Source of the DNA: a virus
Length of the DNA: 56,675 nt
Virus record (IMG/VR): IMGVR_UViG_3300044953_000632
Span: 1-56,675 of that record
Reading direction: 5' to 3' (one strand)
Below are positions 14,769-21,890 of the stretch, one piece after another (the stretch's first letter is position 1; each line of letters begins with the position of its first letter). The notes beneath the pieces are model-generated. The model was not told the DNA's origin. It did not search any database and saw only the letters and a program-made list of their open reading frames with translations. The translations under genes and the position numbers were made by a program.

Positions 14769-15221
14769 TTAAACTGCGGAGTTGTCGTTTACATCGTTGG
14801 AAGATTCAGATTCTTTGATTATCGATATCATTTGCTCACAGCTCTCTAGAAAATCCGAGCATTCTTTTGTGTATCCTATTGCGTTTGCAGGAGATCTGTT
14901 AGTAACGCTGCTGAGCGCAGTGCCGATGTTCACCATCTTCTTGTCGTCTTCTTCTAAGCTTTCCCAATTTTTATAGTTTGAGTGCTGCGAAATGAAAAGC
15001 TCCTTGCAAAAACTGGTGCCAAATATGCCCATTCCAAAGAAGTCAACGATTTTGTCTACTTGCTCTAGCGTCAGTCCTTCGGTGTAGCTTTTGTCTTGGT
15101 TTTCAATTATTTTTTTGCAAAAGTCTTCCGAAGCTCCCATCAACTTGCAAATCTCATAGATATCCAATGTGTTTGATTTGTACAGGCAACGTATGACGTG
15201 GGTGATGTAGGTGTTTACCAT
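14769..15221 (-). CDS. Acidic hypothetical protein
   Basis: A 150-residue acidic, helical protein I do not recognise. The N-terminal part (LDIYEICKLMGASEDFCKKII) has the look of a small DNA-binding or adaptor helix bundle. The C-terminus is Ser/Asp/Asn-rich and probably disordered. No ribosome binding site stands out before the first ATG, so the start is uncertain. It precedes the MoxR gene by 28 bases and follows a strong hairpin, so it may be the first gene of the MoxR/VWA unit. Confidence 0.65.
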   Translation of the reverse strand: MVNTYITHVIRCLYKSNTLDIYEICKLMGASEDFCKKIIENQDKSYTEGLTLEQVDKIVDFFGMGIFGTSFCKELFISQHSNYKNWESLEEDDKKMVNIGTALSSVTNRSPANAIGYTKECSDFLESCEQMISIIKESESSNDVNDNSAV

Positions 15222-15271
15222 TTTTTAAATGCTAAAAGTTTGGAAGTAAGTGGTGTAGAACAACACTCCAG

Positions 15272-15305
15272 AGGGGGTCCCAGAATTAATTTTCTGGGAC
15301 CCCCT
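15272..15305. other. Perfect 14-bp GC-rich hairpin between genes
   Basis: AGGGGGTCCCAGAA pairs with TTCTGGGACCCCCT around TTAATT. There is no U-run after it on the minus strand. It may halt exonucleases and set the 3' end of the 15326 gene's mRNA rather than act as a standard terminator. A similar GC-rich hairpin without a U-run is at 41765-41797. Confidence 0.75.
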
Positions 15306-15325
15306 GTATGGAGATAGGGTTGAAG

Positions 15326-16420
15326 TTAGCCTTGAACATTTTGCTCTTGCAGTTCGCATTCAGCCTGTTCGACAGGGGGAGGAAGCTGAGGCGCGATCTT
15401 GATTTCGATGATCGTGTCCTGAACTTCCTCTGTCCCTCTATTCAGGCTTTGAGAGCCGATCTCATAGCCCATTTCCCTTGCCGGGATGAAGCTACGAGAG
15501 CTGGTTAAAGTGCTTTCCACTCTCTTTGCGGTTACGTAGCTGTCCTCGATGTTAGGAATCTGATATGGGGATTCGTCGTCGGCGAACCACCACGGTATGT
15601 AGTTGCAGAACTTGCTTAAGTCTTTGGACTTGAGCCATTTCTTTGCAACATTCATGGAGATTCCCAACATCTCCAGAGGCGCTTTGATAAGCATATCCAC
15701 GATCCTCAGACACTTGTTCAAGACGCCCTTTTTCTTGTAGACATCGTGGCACATAATCTCTGTACGACAGCCGGCCGCCAGATACATCTCCCATGGAGAC
15801 ATGCCGAACTCTGACTCGAGCAATTTCCTCATTTGGAAGTAGATCGGGCTTTTGGTAGAGCCTACGCCCGCGCACAGATGACGGAGCAATATCTCTAGTA
15901 TGCAGTGATTTTCCTGCATTTTGATTTTTGGAATCCAAATGAGAGGTTCGTTAACTAACATCGATGCCGATCTGTAGATTCGACACAACTGCTGGTTTCG
16001 AAGTGCCAGGGTTGCCAACGGAGGAGTTCCGGGAGCATACATTCTTATCGCCCCAGCTCCTGCAAAGTTGACCATGTGTGGCAGATCCTTCCAACAGACT
16101 GACTGGCCCTCAAAGAACCACTTGATCTGTTTGTCGCTCACGACAACCTTTTGCTCGGTCAGCCAATAGAAAGACAAGTGAGTTTCTTCACCTTCCTTCC
16201 AGTCCAGCCACTGCTTGGCTATCGGTGTCCATTCCCCATTTGCCTTCATGAGCACGAATGCCCGGGTAGTTTGATCGGTGCGTCCGATGTAGGAGCAGTT
16301 TCTCGTTCTACTGCTCTCCACATAGGCCGATCCCCACTCGTTAACATGACCAAACGCCACGGTCACCACAACAAATTTTGACTCCTGAGACTCAACGTCC
16401 TTGCTGGTCTTTTTTTGCAT
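15326..16420 (-). CDS. Hypothetical protein
   Basis: A 364-residue protein of unknown function. The start at 16420 (MQKKTSK) is preferred because GGAGAATAGG directly precedes it; an ATG four codons earlier overlaps that site. It is rich in aromatic and cysteine residues (YWLTEQKVVVSDKQIKWFFEG, LLRHLCAGVG) and the C-terminal ~60 residues are polar and proline/glutamate-rich. The terminator at 16431-16460 lies just before its ribosome binding site, so it likely has its own promoter or receives read-through. Nothing points to an enzyme class. Confidence 0.7.
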   Translation of the reverse strand: MQKKTSKDVESQESKFVVVTVAFGHVNEWGSAYVESSRTRNCSYIGRTDQTTRAFVLMKANGEWTPIAKQWLDWKEGEETHLSFYWLTEQKVVVSDKQIKWFFEGQSVCWKDLPHMVNFAGAGAIRMYAPGTPPLATLALRNQQLCRIYRSASMLVNEPLIWIPKIKMQENHCILEILLRHLCAGVGSTKSPIYFQMRKLLESEFGMSPWEMYLAAGCRTEIMCHDVYKKKGVLNKCLRIVDMLIKAPLEMLGISMNVAKKWLKSKDLSKFCNYIPWWFADDESPYQIPNIEDSYVTAKRVESTLTSSRSFIPAREMGYEIGSQSLNRGTEEVQDTIIEIKIAPQLPPPVEQAECELQEQNVQG

Positions 16421-16430
16421 CCTATTCTCC

Positions 16431-16460
16431 AAATAAAACCGCCATCCAAAAGGATGGCGG
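16431..16460 (-). terminator. Intrinsic terminator
   Basis: CCGCCATCC at 16439-16447 pairs with GGATGGCGG at 16452-16460, loop AAAA. On the minus strand it is followed by UUUUAUUU, so it ends transcription coming from the genes at 16548 and above. Two smaller hairpins (16482-16500 and 16498-16511, mutually exclusive) lie just upstream in the same transcript. Confidence 0.85.
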
Positions 16461-16547
16461 ACGTCCTAACCAACGAACTTTGCTGCAACCGGTTTGCAGC
16501 GAAATCGCTGGTAATTTATTTTAACGCACTATATGCCCAAATTTACA

Positions 16548-16796
16548 CTACTGATCCACCTCTAACTTTCTGATTTCACCAAGGTCTTCCAGCAGCAGCT
16601 TACCGCTATCGCTGACCTTGAGGCGGTATCTATACAACCATTTTCCAGAATTAGAGGCAGTACTTATTACGCATATTATTGCACTTTTTGATTTGCCGTA
16701 GAACGAAGGTTCAACCAGCATTACGACGCCTTTGTTGTCCTTTGGAAAAGACGTCTCGGATTCCATAGGATCCGTTTCATGAAAGTTTACCTTCAT
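16548..16796 (-). CDS. Small hypothetical protein
   Basis: An 82-residue protein, not recognised. It starts at an ATG overlapping the stop of the gene at 16793 (ATGA), the usual sign of coupled translation here. It looks like a single beta-rich domain (GVVMLVEPSFYGKSKSAIIC, WLYRYRLKVSDSGKLLL) with an acidic end. It is the last gene before the terminator at 16431-16460. Confidence 0.7.
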   Translation of the reverse strand: MKVNFHETDPMESETSFPKDNKGVVMLVEPSFYGKSKSAIICVISTASNSGKWLYRYRLKVSDSGKLLLEDLGEIRKLEVDQ

Positions 16797-17443
16797 GACG
16801 TCTCCCTTAGTTTTTGGAACAGTGATGCAGCTTCTCCTGGTCCTGAGCTGCTTCTTGATACATATACGCAGTGAAACGGCGGACCGTTCTTGGTGTTCAA
16901 ATAAAGATTGCTGACAGGATTGCTAGGCAGAAAGAAAGTGATTGAAACGAATTCCCTTATTCCAACTATCTGCATTGTTTGAAGCTTTACCGGATCCCTC
17001 ATCAGTACTTCTTCAGATTCACAGCTGTATAAAATTTTGTTTCCCTTGGAGTCAGCAGCCATCCACTTGGAGTTGAGCATCCAGTTACGGAAGTCAGACC
17101 ATTCCTCTTTTGGAAGTCCTTGTACATAGCGGCTCCAGCCGGCCTCAGGTTGGTTGAATCCTGCCGGAGCTACTACGTCCTCTACTAGTATAGGCTCGGG
17201 AAGCACAAAATGCATTATATGCAGTTTTTTGTTGAATTGTTTTGCGTACAATTCAAACAAGCTGACAGGTATTCGCAGGTACATATGCATGGTGTTTACA
17301 AAAAACAACTCATAGTCTTTTGACCAGCTTTTTAACTCATCTTTTGGGGCGATGGCATCTTCGAATACCAGTTCGGTGTTCTTAGAAGTTTTCGCAGCCT
17401 TTGCGGGAGAGAATATCCTGTCGTTTAAACTACCCACAATCAC
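16793..17443 (-). CDS. Hypothetical protein
   Basis: A 216-residue protein of unknown role. The first possible start is a GTG overlapping the TGA of the gene upstream; a second GTG two codons later is better spaced from AGGGGA and may be the real one. The sequence is mixed alpha/beta with aromatic clusters (YELFFVNTMHMYLRIPVSLF, GWSRYVQGLPKEEWSDFRNW). It sits in a run of four small overlapping genes downstream of the RuvC-like gene, which suggests a shared recombination or replication setting. Confidence 0.7.
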   Translation of the reverse strand: MIVGSLNDRIFSPAKAAKTSKNTELVFEDAIAPKDELKSWSKDYELFFVNTMHMYLRIPVSLFELYAKQFNKKLHIMHFVLPEPILVEDVVAPAGFNQPEAGWSRYVQGLPKEEWSDFRNWMLNSKWMAADSKGNKILYSCESEEVLMRDPVKLQTMQIVGIREFVSITFFLPSNPVSNLYLNTKNGPPFHCVYVSRSSSGPGEAASLFQKLRETS

Positions 17444-17769
17444 TCCCCTGCAACTTTATTTATAGAAAGCTCTGCTCCGTTATCGGTTTTGTTCTTTTCA
17501 ACATCTTGGGCTTCTTGCTGCTGCTGCATCTTCATCAACGAAAGCTGCAGGTTGTTGTGAATTACTCTGAGCGAGGCCAGCGTATCGTTTGCATCTTCTC
17601 CATTCAAAACAAACGATTGCGTAGTGTCGTGCATTACTCCAAGGGGGGTGCGCACCTTGGTGGTAACCTTGATCTCCAGCAGTTCACCTTCGCCATTTGA
17701 ATTTGGCATTCGAGTGAAAGAGGTGCTCTCACTTAGCAGAGACAGTTTTGTTGTGGTTGATTGAGTCAT
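17440..17769 (-). CDS. Hypothetical protein
   Basis: A 109-residue protein starting inside the last 41 bases of the RuvC-like gene, with AAGGAAAT before the ATG. The N-terminal half is beta-like (LLEIKVTTKVRTPLGVMHDT). The second half is a helix with a glutamine run (LMKMQQQQEAQDVEKNKT). No family recognised. Overlap with the resolvase gene suggests it could be an accessory to it. Confidence 0.7.
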   Translation of the reverse strand: MTQSTTTKLSLLSESTSFTRMPNSNGEGELLEIKVTTKVRTPLGVMHDTTQSFVLNGEDANDTLASLRVIHNNLQLSLMKMQQQQEAQDVEKNKTDNGAELSINKVAGE

Positions 17770-18343
17770 TTTTTATTTCCTTGTAAATAGTTGTTTGCTT
17801 GGCGGCCGTGTAAACGGAGAGCGCATCATAGACATGTTCGTTGCGTCCTTCAAGTACCTGTCCTCGTTTTCCCTTTATCCACCCTGTAAATAAAGGAAAC
17901 TCCTTTATTACGGAACTCTTAACCTGATTTTTCGATGCAGAGTTTTCTCCGGTTGCCGCCTTCTTTGCTTCAAAGGGTGTGACCAGAGTGACAGGTATCT
18001 TAAAGTTGGACATTACCGCACAGGCAGCACCTCTGGCTATAGCCATGCTCTTAGCTGCCTGTGCGTTCTTTGATCCACCGGTAGGGCACTCGATAAATAC
18101 ATGTCTAGGCTTGTTGTCCAGCAGTAGTTTTTCAAGCGCCGTAACCAGCTCCTTAGTTCTTCTCCACTCGTCATCGGATGTCCTAATCTTTAGCTTTCTC
18201 ATAACTGATTTATCGGACTTTTCAGTATGAATAGTGTCCACATGAAGCAATGTGTCCGACGCAGATCCTACGGATATAACAGCCACCCCTGTGTTGGCAA
18301 GGGCAAGATCAAGGCATACTATTATCGAATTGGTAAAAGTCAA
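17729..18343 (-). CDS. RuvC-like Holliday junction resolvase
   Basis: A 204-residue RNase H-fold nuclease of the RuvC group. The acidic catalytic set is visible: D12 in CLDLALANTG, E85 in FIECPTG and H170/D173 in NEHVYDALSVY. Phages use such enzymes to cut branched DNA made by recombination before packaging. The start appears to be a TTG at 18343, five bases after the stop of the previous gene, with no strong ribosome binding site; coupling to that gene is likely. The last ~40 bases overlap the gene at 17440. Confidence 0.82.
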   Translation of the reverse strand: MTFTNSIIVCLDLALANTGVAVISVGSASDTLLHVDTIHTEKSDKSVMRKLKIRTSDDEWRRTKELVTALEKLLLDNKPRHVFIECPTGGSKNAQAAKSMAIARGAACAVMSNFKIPVTLVTPFEAKKAATGENSASKNQVKSSVIKEFPLFTGWIKGKRGQVLEGRNEHVYDALSVYTAAKQTTIYKEIKNDSINHNKTVSAK

Positions 18344-18347
18344 AATA

Positions 18348-18779
18348 TCAATTTATTTCGTCTTCGTCTTCGTTTTCATTGTCTACATGAAAATCGCCGG
18401 GATTTGGATCGATTTGATTGTTTGGATTTATCTTGAACAGCGAGTTCATTATATTGTTCAAGTCAGATCCAGGTTCCATTGTAAATAAGGCATTCCAATT
18501 TGCAATTGGACCATCCGTCTTTTCCATTGAAAAGATTTTCTTATCTTTAATTTTTTTTGGAGGATTTACATGCATAGCTATCTCTATCAAGGCTCCGGCG
18601 TTTATTGGACCATCGAAGATATTTGGAACTAAGGATACCCAGTTGTTGCTTCCCGTCAACGGAATACCGAGGTAGACCTTTATTCCAGCCAGATCCTGCA
18701 CTTCCATTATGTATCCTAGCTGTGATTTCTCATTAATAGCGAGCTTCTTCAAGTGTTCTTCTTCTTCTTCTTTTGCCAT
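18348..18779 (-). CDS. Acidic hypothetical protein
   Basis: A 143-residue protein with a Glu/Lys-rich beginning (MAKEEEEEHLKKLA) and an acidic end (VDNENEDEDEIN). The middle looks like a compact beta domain (GYIMEVQDLAGIKVYLGIPL, NWVSLVPNIFDGPINAGALI). Acidic C-terminal tails are typical of phage single-strand-binding and helicase-loading proteins. The fold is not recognised, so that is only a possibility. It overlaps the gene upstream by one base. Confidence 0.65.
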   Translation of the reverse strand: MAKEEEEEHLKKLAINEKSQLGYIMEVQDLAGIKVYLGIPLTGSNNWVSLVPNIFDGPINAGALIEIAMHVNPPKKIKDKKIFSMEKTDGPIANWNALFTMEPGSDLNNIMNSLFKINPNNQIDPNPGDFHVDNENEDEDEIN

Positions 18780-19282
18780 TAGTCTAATCCCTTTCCAAGG
18801 GACTTTAGCAGAGACTCCGCCGCCGTATTAATGGGAAAGTCTCTGAAGTCCTTAATGTTATTGACTCTGGCTATGGCGGCCTGATGCCACATTCTGATTA
18901 TGATGTCTCCAAGATTCTTGAGCACCCAGGTCCTAGTCTGCCACGACAAATCTACAAACCCAGAGGCTAGGTAGGCCTCTTCCACAGTGGGGTGAGTAAG
19001 GCCGTCTCTTGAAAGAATATATCTCAGGGCCAGAACAGCCTTCTGCATATCCTCTTCAGATATATTCAGGGTACGGGTGGACACCTCCGTATCCACAGAT
19101 TGAATTAGTTTGCACATTCCGACAAACGCGCCGGGCACACAGTTAAGGATATCATGCTGTGGGACATAGGTCTCATTTACCGTGGTGGCACCGTGTGGGT
19201 TGATGGAAAGCATGTGCTGCGGATTGAATGGCAGCGGCAGGTTTACGGGAATGTCTAGGCCTCTTCTGAAGTCTTCTGACAT
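18779..19282 (-). CDS. Hypothetical protein
   Basis: A 167-residue protein of unknown function. AAAGGAAAAAATAT precedes the ATG, which lies inside the last 28 bases of the gene at 19255. The N-terminal third is proline-rich and extended (IPVNLPLPFNPQHM); the rest is helical (EEDMQKAVLALRYILSRDGL). It belongs to the overlapping block running down to the resolvase. Confidence 0.7.
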   Translation of the reverse strand: MSEDFRRGLDIPVNLPLPFNPQHMLSINPHGATTVNETYVPQHDILNCVPGAFVGMCKLIQSVDTEVSTRTLNISEEDMQKAVLALRYILSRDGLTHPTVEEAYLASGFVDLSWQTRTWVLKNLGDIIIRMWHQAAIARVNNIKDFRDFPINTAAESLLKSLGKGLD

Positions 19283-20175
19283 ATATTTTTTCCTTTAATT
19301 AAGAGGATTACGTTTTCTTTAACATCTTTGCGAGATCTCGGGGAACATCCCTTCGGACACTGATCATAACCTATTTTACAAACATGGCAAGGATGTCGAA
19401 ACCCATATTGACATAATTGATTACGATCTTTTACAAGCTCAAGATTGGCTTTCTTTTGCTTTGCAGTGGCCTTTATGGCCGCTATGGAATTTACCTTGGT
19501 TAAATACCTGAGCCTTATGTGTCCTGCGCCAGGAGCAAATTCTAATATGTTTGTTTGCTCGGGGTACACGGTTACCTGCATCTGCACCGCTTGTTTGTAG
19601 TCGGCCAATCTCATTCTGTCTTTATCTATTTTGTATGTAGCTCCTAAGACATCAGACATCAGTTTTATTGTTTTAGGCGCCGACATGAACATATCCAGGC
19701 CGGCCGCAGGCCCATCCATTATCCTAATTCTATAGGCACCAGTAGGGGACGATTCTTCGCTGACATACTCTGCTATGACCCCAGACATCCATCCGGAATT
19801 TACTATTGCGAAGTTATAGACATAGGGCTGCATGTTCTTTAATCTTTTTCTATTTCCCGCTATTTGCCAGCATATTACATCTTGAACTTTTTTGTCTATA
19901 TAACAGGAATCAAAGATTTGCAACATGTTTTTTGCTATACCGACCTTGCAACCAGTAACTTCGGCTGCAGCTCTAGCTATCTCTGCCAGGTTTTTAGTGA
20001 ATAACGGATTTCCTATTAAATTCATTCTGTCCAATCGTAGGCGCATAAGCTTGAACGCCTCCATTGCCTTCTCAGGTTGATTGTATAGAGGCTTCTTTGG
20101 CAGCTTCAGGGTGCCTTGCGCAGATTGTAGCCTGCAAGAAGGACTTACAGGCAGCAATGATTTGTCATAGGTCAT
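19255..20175 (-). CDS. Hypothetical protein with C-terminal cysteine cluster
   Basis: A 306-residue protein not recognised. AAGGAAAAC stands before the ATG. Most of the chain is a mixed fold. Near residues 262-280 a cluster CHVCKIGYDQCPKGC, with another C and H just before it, looks like a zinc knuckle and is followed by a basic segment (SPRSRKDVKEN). Basic residues around cysteines suggest nucleic-acid contact. It lies between the GroES-like gene and the small genes leading to RuvC. Confidence 0.7.
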   Translation of the reverse strand: MTYDKSLLPVSPSCRLQSAQGTLKLPKKPLYNQPEKAMEAFKLMRLRLDRMNLIGNPLFTKNLAEIARAAAEVTGCKVGIAKNMLQIFDSCYIDKKVQDVICWQIAGNRKRLKNMQPYVYNFAIVNSGWMSGVIAEYVSEESSPTGAYRIRIMDGPAAGLDMFMSAPKTIKLMSDVLGATYKIDKDRMRLADYKQAVQMQVTVYPEQTNILEFAPGAGHIRLRYLTKVNSIAAIKATAKQKKANLELVKDRNQLCQYGFRHPCHVCKIGYDQCPKGCSPRSRKDVKENVILLIKGKNICQKTSEEA

Positions 20176-20214
20176 TGTTTTCCTTAATAAAACGCTACGG
20201 TATCCCGGCAGCCT

Positions 20215-20544
20215 TTACTCTTCCAGAACACCTAGAAGCTCTGTGATCCTCATTATTAGATATCCTTCTGGCATTGGGATTTCTGATCCTGAAAATGCGC
20301 TAAATAGCACCTCATCTCCGATCTTTATGTTCGGGACTGGAATTTTTTGAGCTTTTAGATTTTCACAATTGCCAATCTTAATCACTGTTCCTCTTTTGGA
20401 TTGGTAGTCCTTGCGATCCTCAGGAACAATGATTCCAGAATCAGTCTTTTCTGGTGTCTTCCATTTTTTGATTACCACAAAATCATAGATGGGCTGGAAC
20501 GTATTTAGCATTTCTTTTTCTTCAAGTCTTAGCACTAGTGCCAT
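20215..20544 (-). CDS. GroES-like co-chaperonin
   Basis: A 109-residue protein with the co-chaperonin fold signature: PIYDFVVIKKWKTPEKTDSG (the lobe before the mobile loop), IIVPE, then GTVIKIG, VPNIKIGDEVLFSAF and the closing strand EGYLIMRITELLGVLE. Bacterial GroES and phage T4 gp31 are about this size. T4 gp31 replaces GroES so that GroEL can fold the large capsid protein, and the same job is likely here. The ATG at 20544 follows AAGGAGCAGCAAC. A second ATG at codon 12 is less well supported. Confidence 0.85.
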   Translation of the reverse strand: MALVLRLEEKEMLNTFQPIYDFVVIKKWKTPEKTDSGIIVPEDRKDYQSKRGTVIKIGNCENLKAQKIPVPNIKIGDEVLFSAFSGSEIPMPEGYLIMRITELLGVLEE

Positions 20545-20564
20545 GTTGCTGCTCCTTATTTAAC

Positions 20565-20891
20565 TTATTTTTTTTTATACATCAAAGCTGCAAATTCCAT
20601 TCCAACTAAACCTGCAATAACTGCAAATCCCACTATAATTAAACCTACAAGAACACTTTTAATGATAATCTCTACATAGCTGAGCTGAACTAACTGCTCG
20701 TCCTGCTCGTCGTTTTTAGCTGCGCAGTATTTTGTATCAACAGAAGCAGGTACTGCAGCTGCATTAAGGGGAATTTCTTTAGATGAATGTTCAAACCGTG
20801 GGTTTGTGTTGTTGGGGTTGTTTACTGACTTGCAGCTCATGAGAATAGCGCATGCTACAAAAAATGCCACTAATGTTTTTACAGTTTTCAT
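20565..20891 (-). CDS. Lipoprotein with C-terminal membrane segment
   Basis: A 108-residue protein with a lipoprotein signal (basic MKTVK, hydrophobic core, lipobox LMSC with C20). A polar, Asn/Pro-rich external part of about 50 residues follows, then a strong membrane segment (VLVGLIIVGFAVIAGLVGM), ending in a basic YKKK. A lipid anchor plus a transmembrane helix would tie it at both ends to the envelope. Phage lipoproteins of this size act in lysis (Rz1-like spanins) or block superinfection. The gene follows a small TTG-start membrane gene by one base, and the two could work as a pair. Confidence 0.75.
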   Translation of the reverse strand: MKTVKTLVAFFVACAILMSCKSVNNPNNTNPRFEHSSKEIPLNAAAVPASVDTKYCAAKNDEQDEQLVQLSYVEIIIKSVLVGLIIVGFAVIAGLVGMEFAALMYKKK

Positions 20892-20892
20892 A

Positions 20893-21021
20893 CTATTTTA
20901 ATCCGTTCATGCATATAACCAGCGTCGCCCATAAAATCACTATGAGTGCGGCTTTGAACAGTTGCCGCTTTGGTTTTAAATCCGGCTTTGAACAGTCGTC
21001 ACATGAGTTTGGTTTTAACAA
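20893..21021 (-). CDS. 42-residue CxxC membrane peptide, TTG start
   Basis: A small gene beginning at a TTG at 21021 with AAGGGGCG seven bases upstream. It starts right after the stop of the gene at 21032 and ends one base before the lipoprotein start. The peptide (MLKPNSCDDCSKPDLKPKRQ, then LFKAALIVILWATLVICMNG) has a CDDC motif, a basic stretch and one membrane helix. Tight packing against both neighbours and the good ribosome binding site support it. A cytoplasmic CxxC beside a membrane helix could bind metal or be redox-active. Confidence 0.6.
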   Translation of the reverse strand: MLKPNSCDDCSKPDLKPKRQLFKAALIVILWATLVICMNGLK

Positions 21022-21031
21022 TTTACGCCCC

Positions 21032-21466
21032 TTATTTATGGAGAGTCATGCTGAACACTTCTGCCTTGATTATCAAAGACTCATGGTTTTTGTCCTCAGC
21101 GCACTCTGAGTTGCTGAATCCGCCATCCAACTCTTCTACAAGTTCCTCGGCTTCATCGCCATTTTCCATGACCGTTTCTATACACCACTCTTCCAACAGT
21201 CGGGCCCTGTAGTTGTTGTATCTGACAACCACTATGTGCAGCACGTCGCCCACCTTAGCGCTGAAATCTAGTTCAAGCTCTATGAACTCTCCCTTAGGTT
21301 CCTTTGCGCACAGTTTTATGGGGACAAATTCTACAAATATTTTGTCATCAAAGTTTTGGTATTCGTCCACATCTAGCTCTTCCTCCTCTTCCTCGTTTAT
21401 ATCAGAAAAGTCGGACTCCTCATTTCTACTTTCGGCATATTGTAAATAAACAGTGGTGTAAGGCAT
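21032..21466 (-). CDS. Very acidic hypothetical protein
   Basis: A 144-residue protein with long acidic runs (NEEEEEELDVDEYQNFDD, ENGDEAEELVEELDGG) around a beta-rich centre (GDVLHIVVVRYNNYRARLL). Such charge suggests a DNA-mimic or an inhibitor of a basic protein, as seen among phage anti-host proteins, but nothing specific is visible. Its ribosome binding site and ATG lie in the loop of a 15-bp hairpin (21448-21490), so its translation is probably controlled. Confidence 0.7.
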   Translation of the reverse strand: MPYTTVYLQYAESRNEESDFSDINEEEEEELDVDEYQNFDDKIFVEFVPIKLCAKEPKGEFIELELDFSAKVGDVLHIVVVRYNNYRARLLEEWCIETVMENGDEAEELVEELDGGFSNSECAEDKNHESLIIKAEVFSMTLHK

Positions 21467-21490
21467 GTGTATCTCCTTACACCACTGTTT
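21448..21490 (-). promoter_or_regulatory. Hairpin displaying ribosome binding site and start codon
   Basis: On the minus strand AAACAGTGGTGTAAG pairs perfectly with CTTACACCACTGTTT; the 13-base loop GAGATACACATGC holds the ribosome binding site and the ATG of the gene at 21032. The 3' arm also encodes residues 2-6 (PYTTV). A 15-bp stem round a start site resembles translational operators such as that of the MS2 replicase gene. Confidence 0.7.
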
Positions 21491-21515
21491 ATCTTATTAC
21501 AAAATTTTATGCAAA

Positions 21516-21881
21516 TTACTTCTTGGTTTGTTTAGTGAAATTTGATGATACAAATGTTAGGGATTCGGAGACGCTATTGTCAGCTACGCCACGAATATAA
21601 GTCATTACATAGGTGGCGACGGAGTAAATGTACCCGCCTTCCACAGGCATTTTCCTAGTTATTCTTTTAAAAGTATTTGAAATACTTTCTCCCAACTTCG
21701 GCTCACTCCAACGTTCTTCGGACACTGTCTGCCAAGGGCTCTCTGCTGCAGGCGCCTCCTGTTCGGCAACAACAGGCTTATCAAATGCCATGATTTCCGT
21801 AGGGCTCATGGGGGCTCGTTTGTTGTTGATTGGTGTTTCCGCCAGATTGCCGGTGACAATAGATTCAAAATTACCGCTCAT
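21516..21881 (-). CDS. Hypothetical protein
   Basis: A 121-residue protein, not recognised, preceded by AAGGAGCAAAA. The first ~65 residues are polar and proline/glutamate-rich (EQEAPAAESPWQTVSEERW). The second part is a likely amphipathic domain (GGYIYSVATYVMTYIRGVAD). It lies between the reductase gene and the hairpin-controlled acidic protein and may be co-expressed with NrdJ, whose stop is only nine bases upstream. Confidence 0.65.
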   Translation of the reverse strand: MSGNFESIVTGNLAETPINNKRAPMSPTEIMAFDKPVVAEQEAPAAESPWQTVSEERWSEPKLGESISNTFKRITRKMPVEGGYIYSVATYVMTYIRGVADNSVSESLTFVSSNFTKQTKK

Positions 21882-21890
21882 TTTTGCTCC

